Under the pieces are notes generated by a model. It worked only from the letters and a program-made list of their open reading frames with translations, made no database searches and had not been told where the DNA came from. Shown here in pieces: positions 1-8,885 of a DNA stretch of 64,000 nucleotides (positions are counted from its first letter, which is position 1; every line of letters begins with the position of its first letter). The position numbers and the translations under genes are program-made. The stretch is from Pseudanabaena mucicola str. Chao 1806 (GTDB lineage: Bacteria; Cyanobacteriota; Cyanobacteriia; Pseudanabaenales; Pseudanabaenaceae), in the NCBI RefSeq assembly GCF_030323025.1, contig NZ_CP097329.1:3830001-3894000 (forward strand), given 5' to 3'.

Positions 1-1
1 T

Positions 2-889
2 CAACAACATACAGAAGCGACAGGACAAATATTTACAGAAGAAGCGATAGAGTTAGCATTCCATTTGACACAGGGACAGCCTTGGCTCGTCAATGCGATC
101 GCCAAAGAAATCACCGAATATATCGCCAAAGATCCCAATATTCCAATTACACCTGAACTCGTAAACCAAGCCAAAGAGATTTTGATTCAAAGACAAGATA
201 CCCATTTAGACAGCCTAGCCGAGAGATTGCGAGAAGAACGAGTGCGAGCCATCATTCAACCAATCCTTGCAGGGCAAGAATTGCCAGATGTGCCACAGGA
301 TGACGTGCGCTATGTTTTGGATTTAGGTTTATGTAGCAATGAGAATGGATTAGCGATCGCCAATCCCATTTATCAAGAGGTACTGCCCAGAGTGCTTGCC
401 TATGTGACATCGGCTTCAATGGGATATATTCAACCAATTTGGCTAACTGAACAGGGAGAATTTGTACCTGAAAGCTTGTTAGAGTCATTCCTAGAATTTT
501 GGCGACAGCATGGAGAACCATTGTTTAAAAGTACCCCATATCCAGAGATTGCACCCCATTTAGTATTGATGGCATTTTTGCATCGGGTGGTCAATGGAAA
601 AGGGACATTAGAACGCGAATATGCGATTGGTTCGGGACGAATGGATTTATGTTTACGCTATGGCAAAGTGACTTTGGCAATGGAGCTAAAAGTATGGCGA
701 GACAAGAAACCAGACCCACTTAATGAAGGTTTAAAGCAATTGGATAAATATCTATCGGGATTGAATTTAGATACAGGTTGGTTAGTGATATTTGATCGCC
801 GTGAGGGTTTGCCACCACTAAGCGATCGGACAACCACTGAGAGCGCAATCAGTCCCGCAGGGCGAAATATTACCGTGATTCGGGGATAA
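2..889 (+). CDS. AAA ATPase / PD-(D/E)XK nuclease-like protein, array copy 1 (5' end outside window)
   Basis: C-terminal part of a protein otherwise seen whole in the next copy; the reading frame is already open at base 2. Every base I compared with the following copy at an offset of 1586 matches, so this is an exact tandem duplicate. The visible part covers the C-terminal half of the ATPase region and the nuclease-like domain, with Asp in a GRMDLCL context and the ELK triad residues shortly after. The Walker A and B motifs lie off the window. The internal TTG at 65 is not a likely start, because the frame is continuous with homologous upstream sequence in copies 2 and 3. Confidence 0.85.
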   Translation, partial: QQHTEATGQIFTEEAIELAFHLTQGQPWLVNAIAKEITEYIAKDPNIPITPELVNQAKEILIQRQDTHLDSLAERLREERVRAIIQPILAGQELPDVPQDDVRYVLDLGLCSNENGLAIANPIYQEVLPRVLAYVTSASMGYIQPIWLTEQGEFVPESLLESFLEFWRQHGEPLFKSTPYPEIAPHLVLMAFLHRVVNGKGTLEREYAIGSGRMDLCLRYGKVTLAMELKVWRDKKPDPLNEGLKQLDKYLSGLNLDTGWLVIFDRREGLPPLSDRTTTESAISPAGRNITVIRG

Positions 890-918
890 ACTGTTCTGCT
901 AAGTTTGAATTATATTAA

Positions 919-2475
919 ATGGCTGACATGAAGAAAAAATGGTTTAATACCGCAGGTCCTTGTAAAGCTGACATTCACTATATGCTGCCAGCAAGCGATC
1001 GCCTGCCCGAATTAGTTGATTTAATCGCCCAAGAAAATTACTTCGTCATCCATGCTCCAAGACAAACAGGCAAAACCACAGCGATGATGTCACTAGCCCA
1101 AGAGCTAACCGCCAGTGGCAAATATAACGCCGTCATGGTGTCAGTGGAAGTAGGGTCAGCCTTTCCCGATGAACCCGAAAAAGCAGAACAAGCGATCCTA
1201 TCAGCATGGCGAGATGCAGCAGATTTTTGGTTGACAGACGAATTAAAACCACCCATTCATAATCCTAATCAACCTCCACAACGCATCGGTAATTTTTTAA
1301 AAGTATGGTCAGAAATTTCACCCCGACCATTAGTTCTATTTATTGACGAAATAGATTCTCTCCAAAATCAAACTTTAATTACAGTATTACGGCAGCTAAG
1401 AGATGGCTTTCCTCGTCGTCCACAGGGATTTCCGCAATCAGTTGCCCTAGTGGGAATGCGAGATGTCCGCGACTATAAATATGCATCAGGAGGCGGCGAA
1501 AGACTCAATACCTCAAGCCCCTTTAACATCAAAGTACGTTCCTTCACGCTGAGCAATTTTAGCATTGCAGAAGTGAGAAATCTCTATCAACAACATACAG
1601 AAGCGACAGGACAAATATTTACAGAAGAAGCGATAGAGTTAGCATTCCATTTGACACAGGGACAGCCTTGGCTCGTCAATGCGATCGCCAAAGAAATCAC
1701 CGAATATATCGCCAAAGATCCCAATATTCCAATTACACCTGAACTCGTAAACCAAGCCAAAGAGATTTTGATTCAAAGACAAGATACCCATTTAGACAGC
1801 CTAGCCGAGAGATTGCGAGAAGAACGAGTGCGAGCCATCATTCAACCAATCCTTGCAGGGCAAGAATTGCCAGATGTGCCACAGGATGACGTGCGCTATG
1901 TTTTGGATTTAGGTTTATGTAGCAATGAGAATGGATTAGCGATCGCCAATCCCATTTATCAAGAGGTACTGCCCAGAGTGCTTGCCTATGTGACATCGGC
2001 TTCAATGGGATATATTCAACCAATTTGGCTAACTGAACAGGGAGAATTTGTACCTGAAAGCTTGTTAGAGTCATTCCTAGAATTTTGGCGACAGCATGGA
2101 GAACCATTGTTTAAAAGTACCCCATATCCAGAGATTGCACCCCATTTAGTATTGATGGCATTTTTGCATCGGGTGGTCAATGGAAAAGGGACATTAGAAC
2201 GCGAATATGCGATTGGTTCGGGACGAATGGATTTATGTTTACGCTATGGCAAAGTGACTTTGGCAATGGAGCTAAAAGTATGGCGAGACAAGAAACCAGA
2301 CCCACTTAATGAAGGTTTAAAGCAATTGGATAAATATCTATCGGGATTGAATTTAGATACAGGTTGGTTAGTGATATTTGATCGCCGTGAGGGTTTGCCA
2401 CCACTAAGCGATCGGACAACCACTGAGAGCGCAATCAGTCCCGCAGGGCGAAATATTACCGTGATTCGGGGATAA
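919..2475 (+). CDS. AAA ATPase with C-terminal PD-(D/E)XK nuclease-like domain, array copy 2
   Basis: Protein of 518 residues. The N-terminal half is a P-loop ATPase of the type annotated in cyanobacteria as 'AAA-like domain': Walker A APRQTGKT at about 46-53 and Walker B LVLFIDEID at about 138-146. The C-terminal 90 residues look like a PD-(D/E)XK nuclease core, with Asp near 438 and ELK near 449-451. This ATPase-nuclease layout is widespread and functionally poorly defined in cyanobacteria and Bacteroidetes. The start is ATG 919; ATG 928 is a close alternative. It sits 29 bp after copy 1 and 29 bp before copy 3, so the three could be co-transcribed. Its place just upstream of dndC suggests, but does not show, a role in defence. 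Confidence 0.85.
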   Translation: MADMKKKWFNTAGPCKADIHYMLPASDRLPELVDLIAQENYFVIHAPRQTGKTTAMMSLAQELTASGKYNAVMVSVEVGSAFPDEPEKAEQAILSAWRDAADFWLTDELKPPIHNPNQPPQRIGNFLKVWSEISPRPLVLFIDEIDSLQNQTLITVLRQLRDGFPRRPQGFPQSVALVGMRDVRDYKYASGGGERLNTSSPFNIKVRSFTLSNFSIAEVRNLYQQHTEATGQIFTEEAIELAFHLTQGQPWLVNAIAKEITEYIAKDPNIPITPELVNQAKEILIQRQDTHLDSLAERLREERVRAIIQPILAGQELPDVPQDDVRYVLDLGLCSNENGLAIANPIYQEVLPRVLAYVTSASMGYIQPIWLTEQGEFVPESLLESFLEFWRQHGEPLFKSTPYPEIAPHLVLMAFLHRVVNGKGTLEREYAIGSGRMDLCLRYGKVTLAMELKVWRDKKPDPLNEGLKQLDKYLSGLNLDTGWLVIFDRREGLPPLSDRTTTESAISPAGRNITVIRG

Positions 2476-2504
2476 ACTGTTCTGCTAAGTTTGAATTATA
2501 TTAA

Positions 2505-4067
2505 ATGGCTGACATGAAGAAAAAATGGTTTAATACCGCAGGTCCTTGTAAAGCTGACATTCACTATATGCTGCCAGCAAGCGATCGCCTGCCCGAATTA
2601 GTTGATTTAATCGCCCAAGAAAATTACTTCGTCATCCATGCTCCAAGACAAACAGGCAAAACCACAGCGATGATGTCACTAGCCCAAGAGCTAACCGCCA
2701 GTGGCAAATATAACGCCGTCATGGTGTCAGTGGAAGTAGGGTCAGCCTTTCCCGATGAACCCGAAAAAGCAGAACAAGCGATCCTATCAGCATGGCGAGA
2801 TGCAGCAGATTTTTGGTTGACAGACGAATTAAAACCACCCATTCATAATCCTAATCAACCTCCACAACGCATCGGTAATTTTTTAAAAGTATGGTCAGAA
2901 ATTTCACCCCGACCATTAGTTCTATTTATTGACGAAATAGATTCTCTCCAAAATCAAACTTTAATTACAGTATTACGGCAGCTAAGAGATGGCTTTCCTC
3001 GTCGTCCACAGGGATTTCCGCAATCAGTTGCCCTAGTGGGAATGCGAGATGTCCGCGACTATAAATATGCATCAGGAGGCGGCGAAAGACTCAATACCTC
3101 AAGCCCCTTTAACATCAAAGTACGTTCCTTCACGCTGAGCAATTTTAGCATTGCAGAAGTGAGAAATCTCTATCAACAACATACAGAAGCGACAGGACAA
3201 ATATTTACAGAAGAAGCGATAGAGTTAGCATTCCATTTGACACAGGGACAGCCTTGGCTCGTCAATGCGATCGCCAAAGAAATCACCGAATATATTGCCA
3301 AAGATCCCAATATTCCAATTACACCTGAACTCGTAAACCAAGCCAAAGAGATTTTGATTCAAAGACAAGATACCCATTTAGACAGCCTAGCTGAAAGGCT
3401 GCGAGAAGATAGAGTAAGGGTGATTATGCAGCCAATTTTATCGGGGCAAGAATTGGTAAATACTCCAGAGGATGATCTGCGTTATGTCTTGGATCTAGGG
3501 CTATGTAATCGGGATAGTCGAGGCGGTATCCAGATTGCTAATCCAATCTATCGAGAAATCATTCCCAAAGTATTGGCATCAATCACAATCGCCTCATTAA
3601 CCTCAATATCACCAACATGGTTAGATGCCAACGGTAAACTAGATGCCCAAGCGCTTTTAGATTCTTTCATCGATTTTTGGCGACAGCATGGAGAGCCTCT
3701 ATTTAAAAGTACGCCCTATCCAAAAATTGCCCCCCATTTAGTATTAATGGCATTTTTGCATCGGGTCGTCAATGGTGGTGGTAGTTTGGAGCGGGAATAT
3801 GCAGTTGGCTCAGGACGAATGGACATTTGTTTGCGTTATGGGGAGCTAACTTTGGGAATGGAGCTAAAAGTATGGCGCGATCGCAAACCAGACCCACTTA
3901 ATGAAGGCTTAAAGCAATTGGATAAATATCTATCGGGGCTGAATTTAGATACAGGTTGGTTAGTGATCTTTGATCGCCGTGAGGGTTTACCACCACTAAG
4001 CGATCGGACAACCACTGAGAGCGCGATAAGTCCCGCAGGTCGAGATATTACGGTGATTCGGGGATAA
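2505..4067 (+). CDS. AAA ATPase with C-terminal PD-(D/E)XK nuclease-like domain, array copy 3 (mosaic)
   Basis: Protein of 520 residues with the same layout as copy 2: Walker A about 46-53, Walker B about 138-146, nuclease-like Asp and ELK near 440-453. The first 295 or so residues match copy 2 almost base for base. From about 3390 the DNA diverges strongly for some 500 bp, then becomes nearly identical again to the stop. The divergent block covers the region between the ATPase and the nuclease core, and part of the core. It ends 121 bp before the proposed dndC start. The conserved-variable-conserved pattern fits gene conversion or unequal crossing-over between paralogues. Confidence 0.85.
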   Translation: MADMKKKWFNTAGPCKADIHYMLPASDRLPELVDLIAQENYFVIHAPRQTGKTTAMMSLAQELTASGKYNAVMVSVEVGSAFPDEPEKAEQAILSAWRDAADFWLTDELKPPIHNPNQPPQRIGNFLKVWSEISPRPLVLFIDEIDSLQNQTLITVLRQLRDGFPRRPQGFPQSVALVGMRDVRDYKYASGGGERLNTSSPFNIKVRSFTLSNFSIAEVRNLYQQHTEATGQIFTEEAIELAFHLTQGQPWLVNAIAKEITEYIAKDPNIPITPELVNQAKEILIQRQDTHLDSLAERLREDRVRVIMQPILSGQELVNTPEDDLRYVLDLGLCNRDSRGGIQIANPIYREIIPKVLASITIASLTSISPTWLDANGKLDAQALLDSFIDFWRQHGEPLFKSTPYPKIAPHLVLMAFLHRVVNGGGSLEREYAVGSGRMDICLRYGELTLGMELKVWRDRKPDPLNEGLKQLDKYLSGLNLDTGWLVIFDRREGLPPLSDRTTTESAISPAGRDITVIRG

Positions 4068-4122
4068 ATAATTTGCTAATGCTAATTTGCCAATTCAAAG
4101 GCTTTAGTTTTCATCTTGCCAT

Positions 4123-4144
4123 TTGTAGTCCACTTGGACTACAA
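4123..4144. promoter_or_regulatory. 22-bp palindrome upstream of dndC
   Basis: TTGTAGTCCA and TGGACTACAA flank a central CT, a 10-bp perfect inverted repeat about 44 bp before the dndC start. It could be an operator, a weak hairpin, or one more of the many dispersed palindromes in this genome. A longer frame opening at 4116 passes through it, but dndC more likely starts at 4188. Confidence 0.35.
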
Positions 4145-4187
4145 CAGTAATAGGGATATCCCGAAAAACAAGGCAAATCTACCAACC

Positions 4188-5828
4188 ATGACCGAACCAC
4201 AGCGCACTGCACCCCAATTAATCGAAGACATCAAAGCCCTCATAATTGAGATCCAGCAGTTGTATTGCCATGACGAAATTCCTTGGATTATTGGCTATTC
4301 ATGCGGCAAAGACTCCACCGCCACCCTGCAACTCGTTTGGCAAGCCATCCAACAACTACCAAGCGATTGCCGCACCAAACAGATTCACGTCATCACCACC
4401 GACACTCGCGTTGAAAACCCCATCGTAGCTGCATGGGTGAAGCGATCAATATCAAATATGCAAGCTGCCTCAGATGAGCAAGGCTTACCCATCACGGCAA
4501 ATTTACTATTTCCCGATGTCAAAGACACCTTCTGGGTCAACCTTATCGGCAAAGGCTACCCCGCACCCCGCAACGGCTTTAGATGGTGTACCGATCGCCT
4601 CAAGATCAAACCATCTAATCAATTTGTCCAAAACGTTGTCCGCGCTAAAGGCGAAGTAATCATCGTCCTTGGCACACGCAAAGCCGAAAGCTCTAGGCGA
4701 TCGCGATCAATGAACGATCATGAAATGGGTAGTATTGGCGATCGCATTGGTGACAGCAATCTTACTTCCCTGCTTTATAGCGGGAGCCTCCCCAATTCTT
4801 TAATCTATAGCCCCATTGCCGACTGGAGTAACAGCGAAGTATGGCTATACCTCATGCAATATTCCAACCCTTGGGGCAACAGCAATCAAGACCTCTTCAC
4901 CATGTATCGTGGCGCAACTGCCGACAATGAATGTCCTTTGGTGATCGATAGCAATACGCCTAGCTGTGGTGACTCCCGCTTTGGTTGCTGGGTCTGCACC
5001 CTCGTCAACAAAGACAAATCGATGGAAGCGATGATCCTCAATGATGACGAAAAAGAATGGATGCAGCCCATGCTAGATTTGCGAAATGCCCTTGATAGTC
5101 CAGATGATTGGGACAAACGCGACTTTCGCCGTATGAGTGGCAACGTGCAGCTATTTACCCACAACAGCGACGGCAAACAAGAAGTCAAGCCGATCCCCGG
5201 GCCTTATACCAAAACATGGCGTGAAAATTGGCTGAGGGAATTACTCAAAGCACAAACTGAAGCGCGTAAAAATGCACCTCCTGAAATGCAAGCGATCGAG
5301 CTAATCACTCAAGCTGAACTTAGCGAAATTAGGCGGATTTGGCGCGAAGACAAACATGAATTTGATGATGCATTGCCCCATATTTATCTAGAAGTAACGG
5401 GCGAAAAATTCCACGATATCAACAATCCCAATAATCAAAGCCTGTTAGGAGCCGATGAATGGGAAATCCTAGCTAGGCTTTGCGGTGATAATGCCATGCA
5501 CCTCGAACTCTCCACCAAACTGCTCAGCGTTGAAAAGCAGCATTATGGCAAAATGCGCCGCGTTGGTATCTATGAAGCCCTCGAAAAGTGCTTTGAAACC
5601 AGTTCGCGATCGCCAGAAGAAGCAATTCAAAACGCCCATCGTTTCAAAAATATCAAAGATGCTGCCGAGAAAGGAGATGTAGATAAAGTGCGTCAACTTG
5701 CCCTAGGACAACCAACTAAACCTACCGAATCAGAAGCTGCTGAGCAGGCTAATCCAAAAGCTAATTCACAGGCTAATAGTTGGACATCCATGAAATTTGG
5801 TTCCCCAGTCGCAGAGGTACAGTCTTGA
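4188..5828 (+). CDS. dndC: DndC, DNA phosphorothioation sulfurtransferase (PAPS-reductase family)
   Basis: Protein of 546 residues. DndC is the ATP-pyrophosphatase/PAPS-reductase-like iron-sulfur protein that activates DNA for sulfur insertion. Near the N terminus the PP-loop reads SCGKDS (about 38-43), a variant of SGGKDS. Four cysteines at about 249, 260, 267 and 270 fit the family's 4Fe-4S site, followed by LVNKDKSM. I chose ATG 4188 because family members begin about 35 residues before the PP-loop; the upstream extension to 4116 crosses a palindrome. The stop overlaps the proposed dndD start, indicating coupled translation. The last 40 residues are a low-complexity tail rich in Ala, Glu, Asn and Gln. 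Confidence 0.93.
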   Translation: MTEPQRTAPQLIEDIKALIIEIQQLYCHDEIPWIIGYSCGKDSTATLQLVWQAIQQLPSDCRTKQIHVITTDTRVENPIVAAWVKRSISNMQAASDEQGLPITANLLFPDVKDTFWVNLIGKGYPAPRNGFRWCTDRLKIKPSNQFVQNVVRAKGEVIIVLGTRKAESSRRSRSMNDHEMGSIGDRIGDSNLTSLLYSGSLPNSLIYSPIADWSNSEVWLYLMQYSNPWGNSNQDLFTMYRGATADNECPLVIDSNTPSCGDSRFGCWVCTLVNKDKSMEAMILNDDEKEWMQPMLDLRNALDSPDDWDKRDFRRMSGNVQLFTHNSDGKQEVKPIPGPYTKTWRENWLRELLKAQTEARKNAPPEMQAIELITQAELSEIRRIWREDKHEFDDALPHIYLEVTGEKFHDINNPNNQSLLGADEWEILARLCGDNAMHLELSTKLLSVEKQHYGKMRRVGIYEALEKCFETSSRSPEEAIQNAHRFKNIKDAAEKGDVDKVRQLALGQPTKPTESEAAEQANPKANSQANSWTSMKFGSPVAEVQS

Positions 5829-7816
5829 TTTTTCGCGAATTAACTCTGCAAAATTTTGGTGCTTACCAAGGAAAGCACACGATCAATCTTTCTGTCGATA
5901 TCAGTCAAGACCATCCACCAATCGTCCTACTAGGTGGCTTAAATGGTGGTGGCAAAACTACCTTTATCGATGCCCTTCGCCTTGTCCTATACGGCGCAAA
6001 AGCCCAATGCTCCACAAGAGGCAACCTCAGCTATGGCGAATTTCTCTCTCAAAGCGTCAATCGTGAAGCCAAAATTGGCGAAGAAGCAGCGATCGAATTA
6101 GTCTTTGAACAAGCCAACTTCAATAAATCTGAACTGCGTCAAGTTCCGATCTCGATCTCCCGTCGCTGGACACAGCAACCAAAAAATGGACGCGATATTT
6201 TAGAAGTCCGTGTCGATGGCTGGAATAACGAAACTCTGACTAACACATGGGATGAATTTATTGAAGAGATTATACCTATAGGGATTTCGGGCTTATTTCT
6301 ATTTGATGGGGAACAAATCCGAGAATTGGCACTGCAAGACACTCCCACACAGGGCATTGTCGATGCTATTCGCACGATTCTCGGATTAGAGCTAGTCGAT
6401 CGCTTAGAAATTGATTTGGAAGTCTTAACCAGCAAAAAACGGCGTGAATCGTCTGATACAGAGGCTTTTAATAAACTTACAGAGATCGAATCCCTTATTG
6501 CTCAACAATCCGCAGAAATTGAACTAGAAGCAGCACATAAAAGCCAACTAGAAGTTGACTTAAAACAAGCTCAAGTTAACCTTGCAGAAGCAGAACGTGA
6601 ATTTATGCGTAAAGGCGGGAAAGCGGCGGGAGATAAGCAAGAACTAGAGCAAAATTATCAAAGGCTCAAAGAAGAAGCAGATCAACAAAGAAAGTTATTG
6701 CTAGATTTAGCAGAAACTTGTTTACCCCTGATGTTGATTAAATCACCTCTGTTAGAACAAGCACTTTCCCAAAGCCAAAAAGAGCTACATCTGCAAAAAG
6801 CTAAAGCTGCTCTAGATCTAATCAAAGAGCGTGATCGCAAACTATCAGAATTTGTAGAGCAACAACTCCCTAAAAAGTACACTCGCTTAGTCCAAGAGTT
6901 TTTAGAAACAGAACTTTCCCAACTCGAAGATGAATCGCAGCATGGAGAAATATGGCTAGGTAGCGATCTCGATCTAGTAAATTCTCTATCCAATCTTTTA
7001 GAGCAAGATTTACCCAAAAACCTTGCTTTATCAAGTGTGGCATTGCAAAAACTAGAATCTTGCGATCGTGAAAGCTCTCAAATCCAAAATGTGATTGCCT
7101 CTGCGGCAAGTCCAGAAATCTATCAACAACTCTTACAGAAAAAAGAAGAAGCTGAAGCACTGTGTGAATCTCTAGTCAATCAGCTAGATGATTCCCAACG
7201 TAACTTAGCACTTTTAGAACGCAAGTTAGCTTCTAGTAAAAGAGAACTAGAAAATTATGGAACAACTATAGTCGCAAGAAGCAATTTAGAGTTTTTCTTT
7301 CAGTCCGTTGGTAAAGTACAAGCAACTATGGATGCCTTTAGAAAGGAACTCACCGCCCATAAAATTGCTCAATTAGAAAATAGTGTCACTGAATGTTTTC
7401 TCCATCTTCTACACAAATCCCGTCTTGTACATCGCATCACGATCGCTCCTGAAACCTTTCGACTAGAGCTATATAATGCTGAAGGTAAGTCCATCCCAAA
7501 ACATCGCCTTTCCGCAGGTGAAAAACAAATGTTAGCGATCGCCTTTTTGTGGGGATTATCCCGTGTCTCAGGTTGCCAGTTGCCTGTCGTCATTGACACA
7601 CCTCTTGGTCGTTTGGATTCATCCCACCGCCTCAACCTTCTAGATCGCTATTTCCCCAATGCCAGCCAACAGGTGATTCTGCTTTCAACTGATACCGAAA
7701 TAGGCAAAGAAGAAGTAACACGCCTCCGCCAAAATCAACTAATCGCCCACGAATATATCCTAGACTACGACGAATCAATCAATCGTACCTCAATAAGATC
7801 AGGTTACTTCTGGTAA
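5825..7816 (+). CDS. dndD: DndD, SMC/Rad50-like ATPase of DNA phosphorothioation
   Basis: About 663 residues, normal for DndD. Walker A GLNGGGKTTF lies at about 38-47. A long coiled-coil region fills roughly 200-500. The ABC-type signature LSAGEKQ is near 561, and Walker B with D-loop (VVIDTPLGRLD) near 587-597. DndD is thought to alter DNA structure or nick DNA during sulfur insertion. The start is inferred as TTG 5825: it gives the standard N terminus (IFRELTLQNFGAYQG), overlaps the dndC stop, and has AGAGG just upstream. A longer frame opens at TTG 5780 but adds non-family sequence. Confidence 0.92.
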   Translation: MIFRELTLQNFGAYQGKHTINLSVDISQDHPPIVLLGGLNGGGKTTFIDALRLVLYGAKAQCSTRGNLSYGEFLSQSVNREAKIGEEAAIELVFEQANFNKSELRQVPISISRRWTQQPKNGRDILEVRVDGWNNETLTNTWDEFIEEIIPIGISGLFLFDGEQIRELALQDTPTQGIVDAIRTILGLELVDRLEIDLEVLTSKKRRESSDTEAFNKLTEIESLIAQQSAEIELEAAHKSQLEVDLKQAQVNLAEAEREFMRKGGKAAGDKQELEQNYQRLKEEADQQRKLLLDLAETCLPLMLIKSPLLEQALSQSQKELHLQKAKAALDLIKERDRKLSEFVEQQLPKKYTRLVQEFLETELSQLEDESQHGEIWLGSDLDLVNSLSNLLEQDLPKNLALSSVALQKLESCDRESSQIQNVIASAASPEIYQQLLQKKEEAEALCESLVNQLDDSQRNLALLERKLASSKRELENYGTTIVARSNLEFFFQSVGKVQATMDAFRKELTAHKIAQLENSVTECFLHLLHKSRLVHRITIAPETFRLELYNAEGKSIPKHRLSAGEKQMLAIAFLWGLSRVSGCQLPVVIDTPLGRLDSSHRLNLLDRYFPNASQQVILLSTDTEIGKEEVTRLRQNQLIAHEYILDYDESINRTSIRSGYFW

Positions 7817-7852
7817 TCAATCACCAATCACCAATTCCCAATCACCTAACCC

Positions 7853-8254
7853 ATGGAACCACCTATTGATCGCATCCGCATCTCTCAAAATGCCAGAGAG
7901 CAACTCCTCAAACTCAAACGGGCTACCCATATCGAGAATTGGAATATTCTCTGCCGATGGGCACTATGTAAATCTCTCGCTGAAGCAACTCCTCCATCAG
8001 TTATTAATATAGTCACTGATAGCAATGTGGAGATGACTTGGCAAGTTTTTGCTGGCAATCTGTCAGACATTCTCATTGTTGCTCTCAAGCAACGTTGCTA
8101 CAATGACGGACTAAGTATAGACAAAGAAACTCTAGCCACTCAGTTTCGCCTTCATTTGCATCGTGGTATTGGTTATCTTGCAGGCGATCCAAATATAAAA
8201 AAGCTTGAGGATTTAATTCTAGGCATTAGTCAAATAATTGAGGATAGATGCTGA
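7853..8254 (+). CDS. dndE: DndE, DNA phosphorothioation protein
   Basis: Protein of 133 residues matching DndE in length and character: it opens with DRIRISQNAREQLLKLKR, has a tryptophan-containing helix (NILCRWALC), and ends with the RLHLHRGIGYL segment typical of the family. DndE binds nicked DNA and is needed for phosphorothioation. It starts at ATG 7853, 36 bp after dndD, and is the third gene of a compact same-strand dndC-dndD-dndE operon. No dndB is visible. dndA is often replaced by a housekeeping IscS elsewhere in the genome. Confidence 0.9.
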   Translation: MEPPIDRIRISQNAREQLLKLKRATHIENWNILCRWALCKSLAEATPPSVINIVTDSNVEMTWQVFAGNLSDILIVALKQRCYNDGLSIDKETLATQFRLHLHRGIGYLAGDPNIKKLEDLILGISQIIEDRC

Positions 8255-8341
8255 AACTACCCATTTAAAAGTGATAAAAAATCCGCAAATGAGTTGAACG
8301 ACTTGCTTATAGGATAGACTGAGATTTTAACAACAATTTCT

Positions 8342-8561
8342 ATGTCAGCCCGCGATCTATTCCATGACATTGTTAAAAATGCCTTACAAAAAGACGGCTG
8401 GACGATTACCCATGATCCCTATCCATATATACGATCGCTTCTTCTTAACGCCCTTTGTACAAGAACTAGTTACCCAAAATCGACTTTATTTAATTACTTA
8501 TTCAATCGCATCTGAGAGTCTAGAAAAATGGATACCATTACCCAATACCGTCAGTACATAA
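8342..8561 (+). pseudogene. xisH: xisH remnant (internal deletion and frameshift)
   Basis: ATG 8342 opens with MSARDLFHDIVKNALQKDGW, the classic start of XisH, an fdxN-element excision controlling factor with a PD-(D/E)XK-like core. After about 28 residues the match stops. The C-terminal end (YDRFFLTPFVQELV...SLEKWIP) reappears at once in another frame from about 8420 to 8561. Normal XisH is about 138 residues, so the middle, including the nuclease core, is missing. The N-terminal frame ends at 8515. The remnant still overlaps the xisI start, the standard xisH-xisI arrangement. Confidence 0.85.
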
Positions 8562-8860
8562 AAACTGTCTTAGAAAATCATGCTCGACATGTTTGGGATG
8601 ATCGCATACAAGCTCAAATAATTATTGATCCAGAACGAGATCATTACCAGCTTGTTTATGTTGGTTGGCGCGATTCTAAACGTTGCTATGGCGTAGTTAT
8701 CCATATAGATATTATTGATGGCAAAATTTGGATTCAACAAGACGGAACTGAAATTGGTTCAGCCAATGAATTAGTTGAAATGGGAATTCCCAAACAAGAT
8801 ATCGTACTTGGTTTCGATCCGCCTAATCTTCGGCAATATACAGACTTTGCCATAAATTGA
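8528..8860 (+). CDS. xisI: XisI-like protein (fdxN element excision controlling factor family)
   Basis: Protein of 110 residues, full length for XisI: MDTITQYRQYIKTVLENHA at the start, then RDHYQLVYVGW and IDIIDGKIWIQQDGTE, ending in FDPPNLRQYTDFA. XisH/XisI pairs are abundant in cyanobacteria well beyond heterocyst excision, and their general role is unclear. The start ATG lies inside the tail of the broken xisH, so translation was probably coupled to it. The gene looks intact although its partner is not. Confidence 0.88.
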   Translation: MDTITQYRQYIKTVLENHARHVWDDRIQAQIIIDPERDHYQLVYVGWRDSKRCYGVVIHIDIIDGKIWIQQDGTEIGSANELVEMGIPKQDIVLGFDPPNLRQYTDFAIN

Positions 8861-8885
8861 AACTAATTGTGAACTATATTTGCTC

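Larger units (their letters stand above)
1..4067 (+). repeat. Tandem array of 1586-bp gene units (at least three)
   Basis: Bases 1-889 reappear at 1587-2475, and bases from 919 onward reappear from 2505, both at a spacing of 1586. Each unit is one ATPase-nuclease gene plus a 29-bp spacer that begins ACTGTTCTGC. The array runs off the left edge, so the copy number is unknown. Long exact repeats of this kind are also places where an assembly can collapse or expand. Confidence 0.95.

Noticed and set aside
252-521. 89-residue antisense frame, repeated at 1838-2107
   Set aside because: It occurs twice only because the host gene is duplicated. It lies wholly inside the ATPase-nuclease gene and has no ribosome site or recognisable domain.
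7853-8254. A regulator rather than DndE
   Set aside because: Length, the NAREQLLKLKR start and the LHLHRGIGYL end all fit DndE, and it directly follows dndD.
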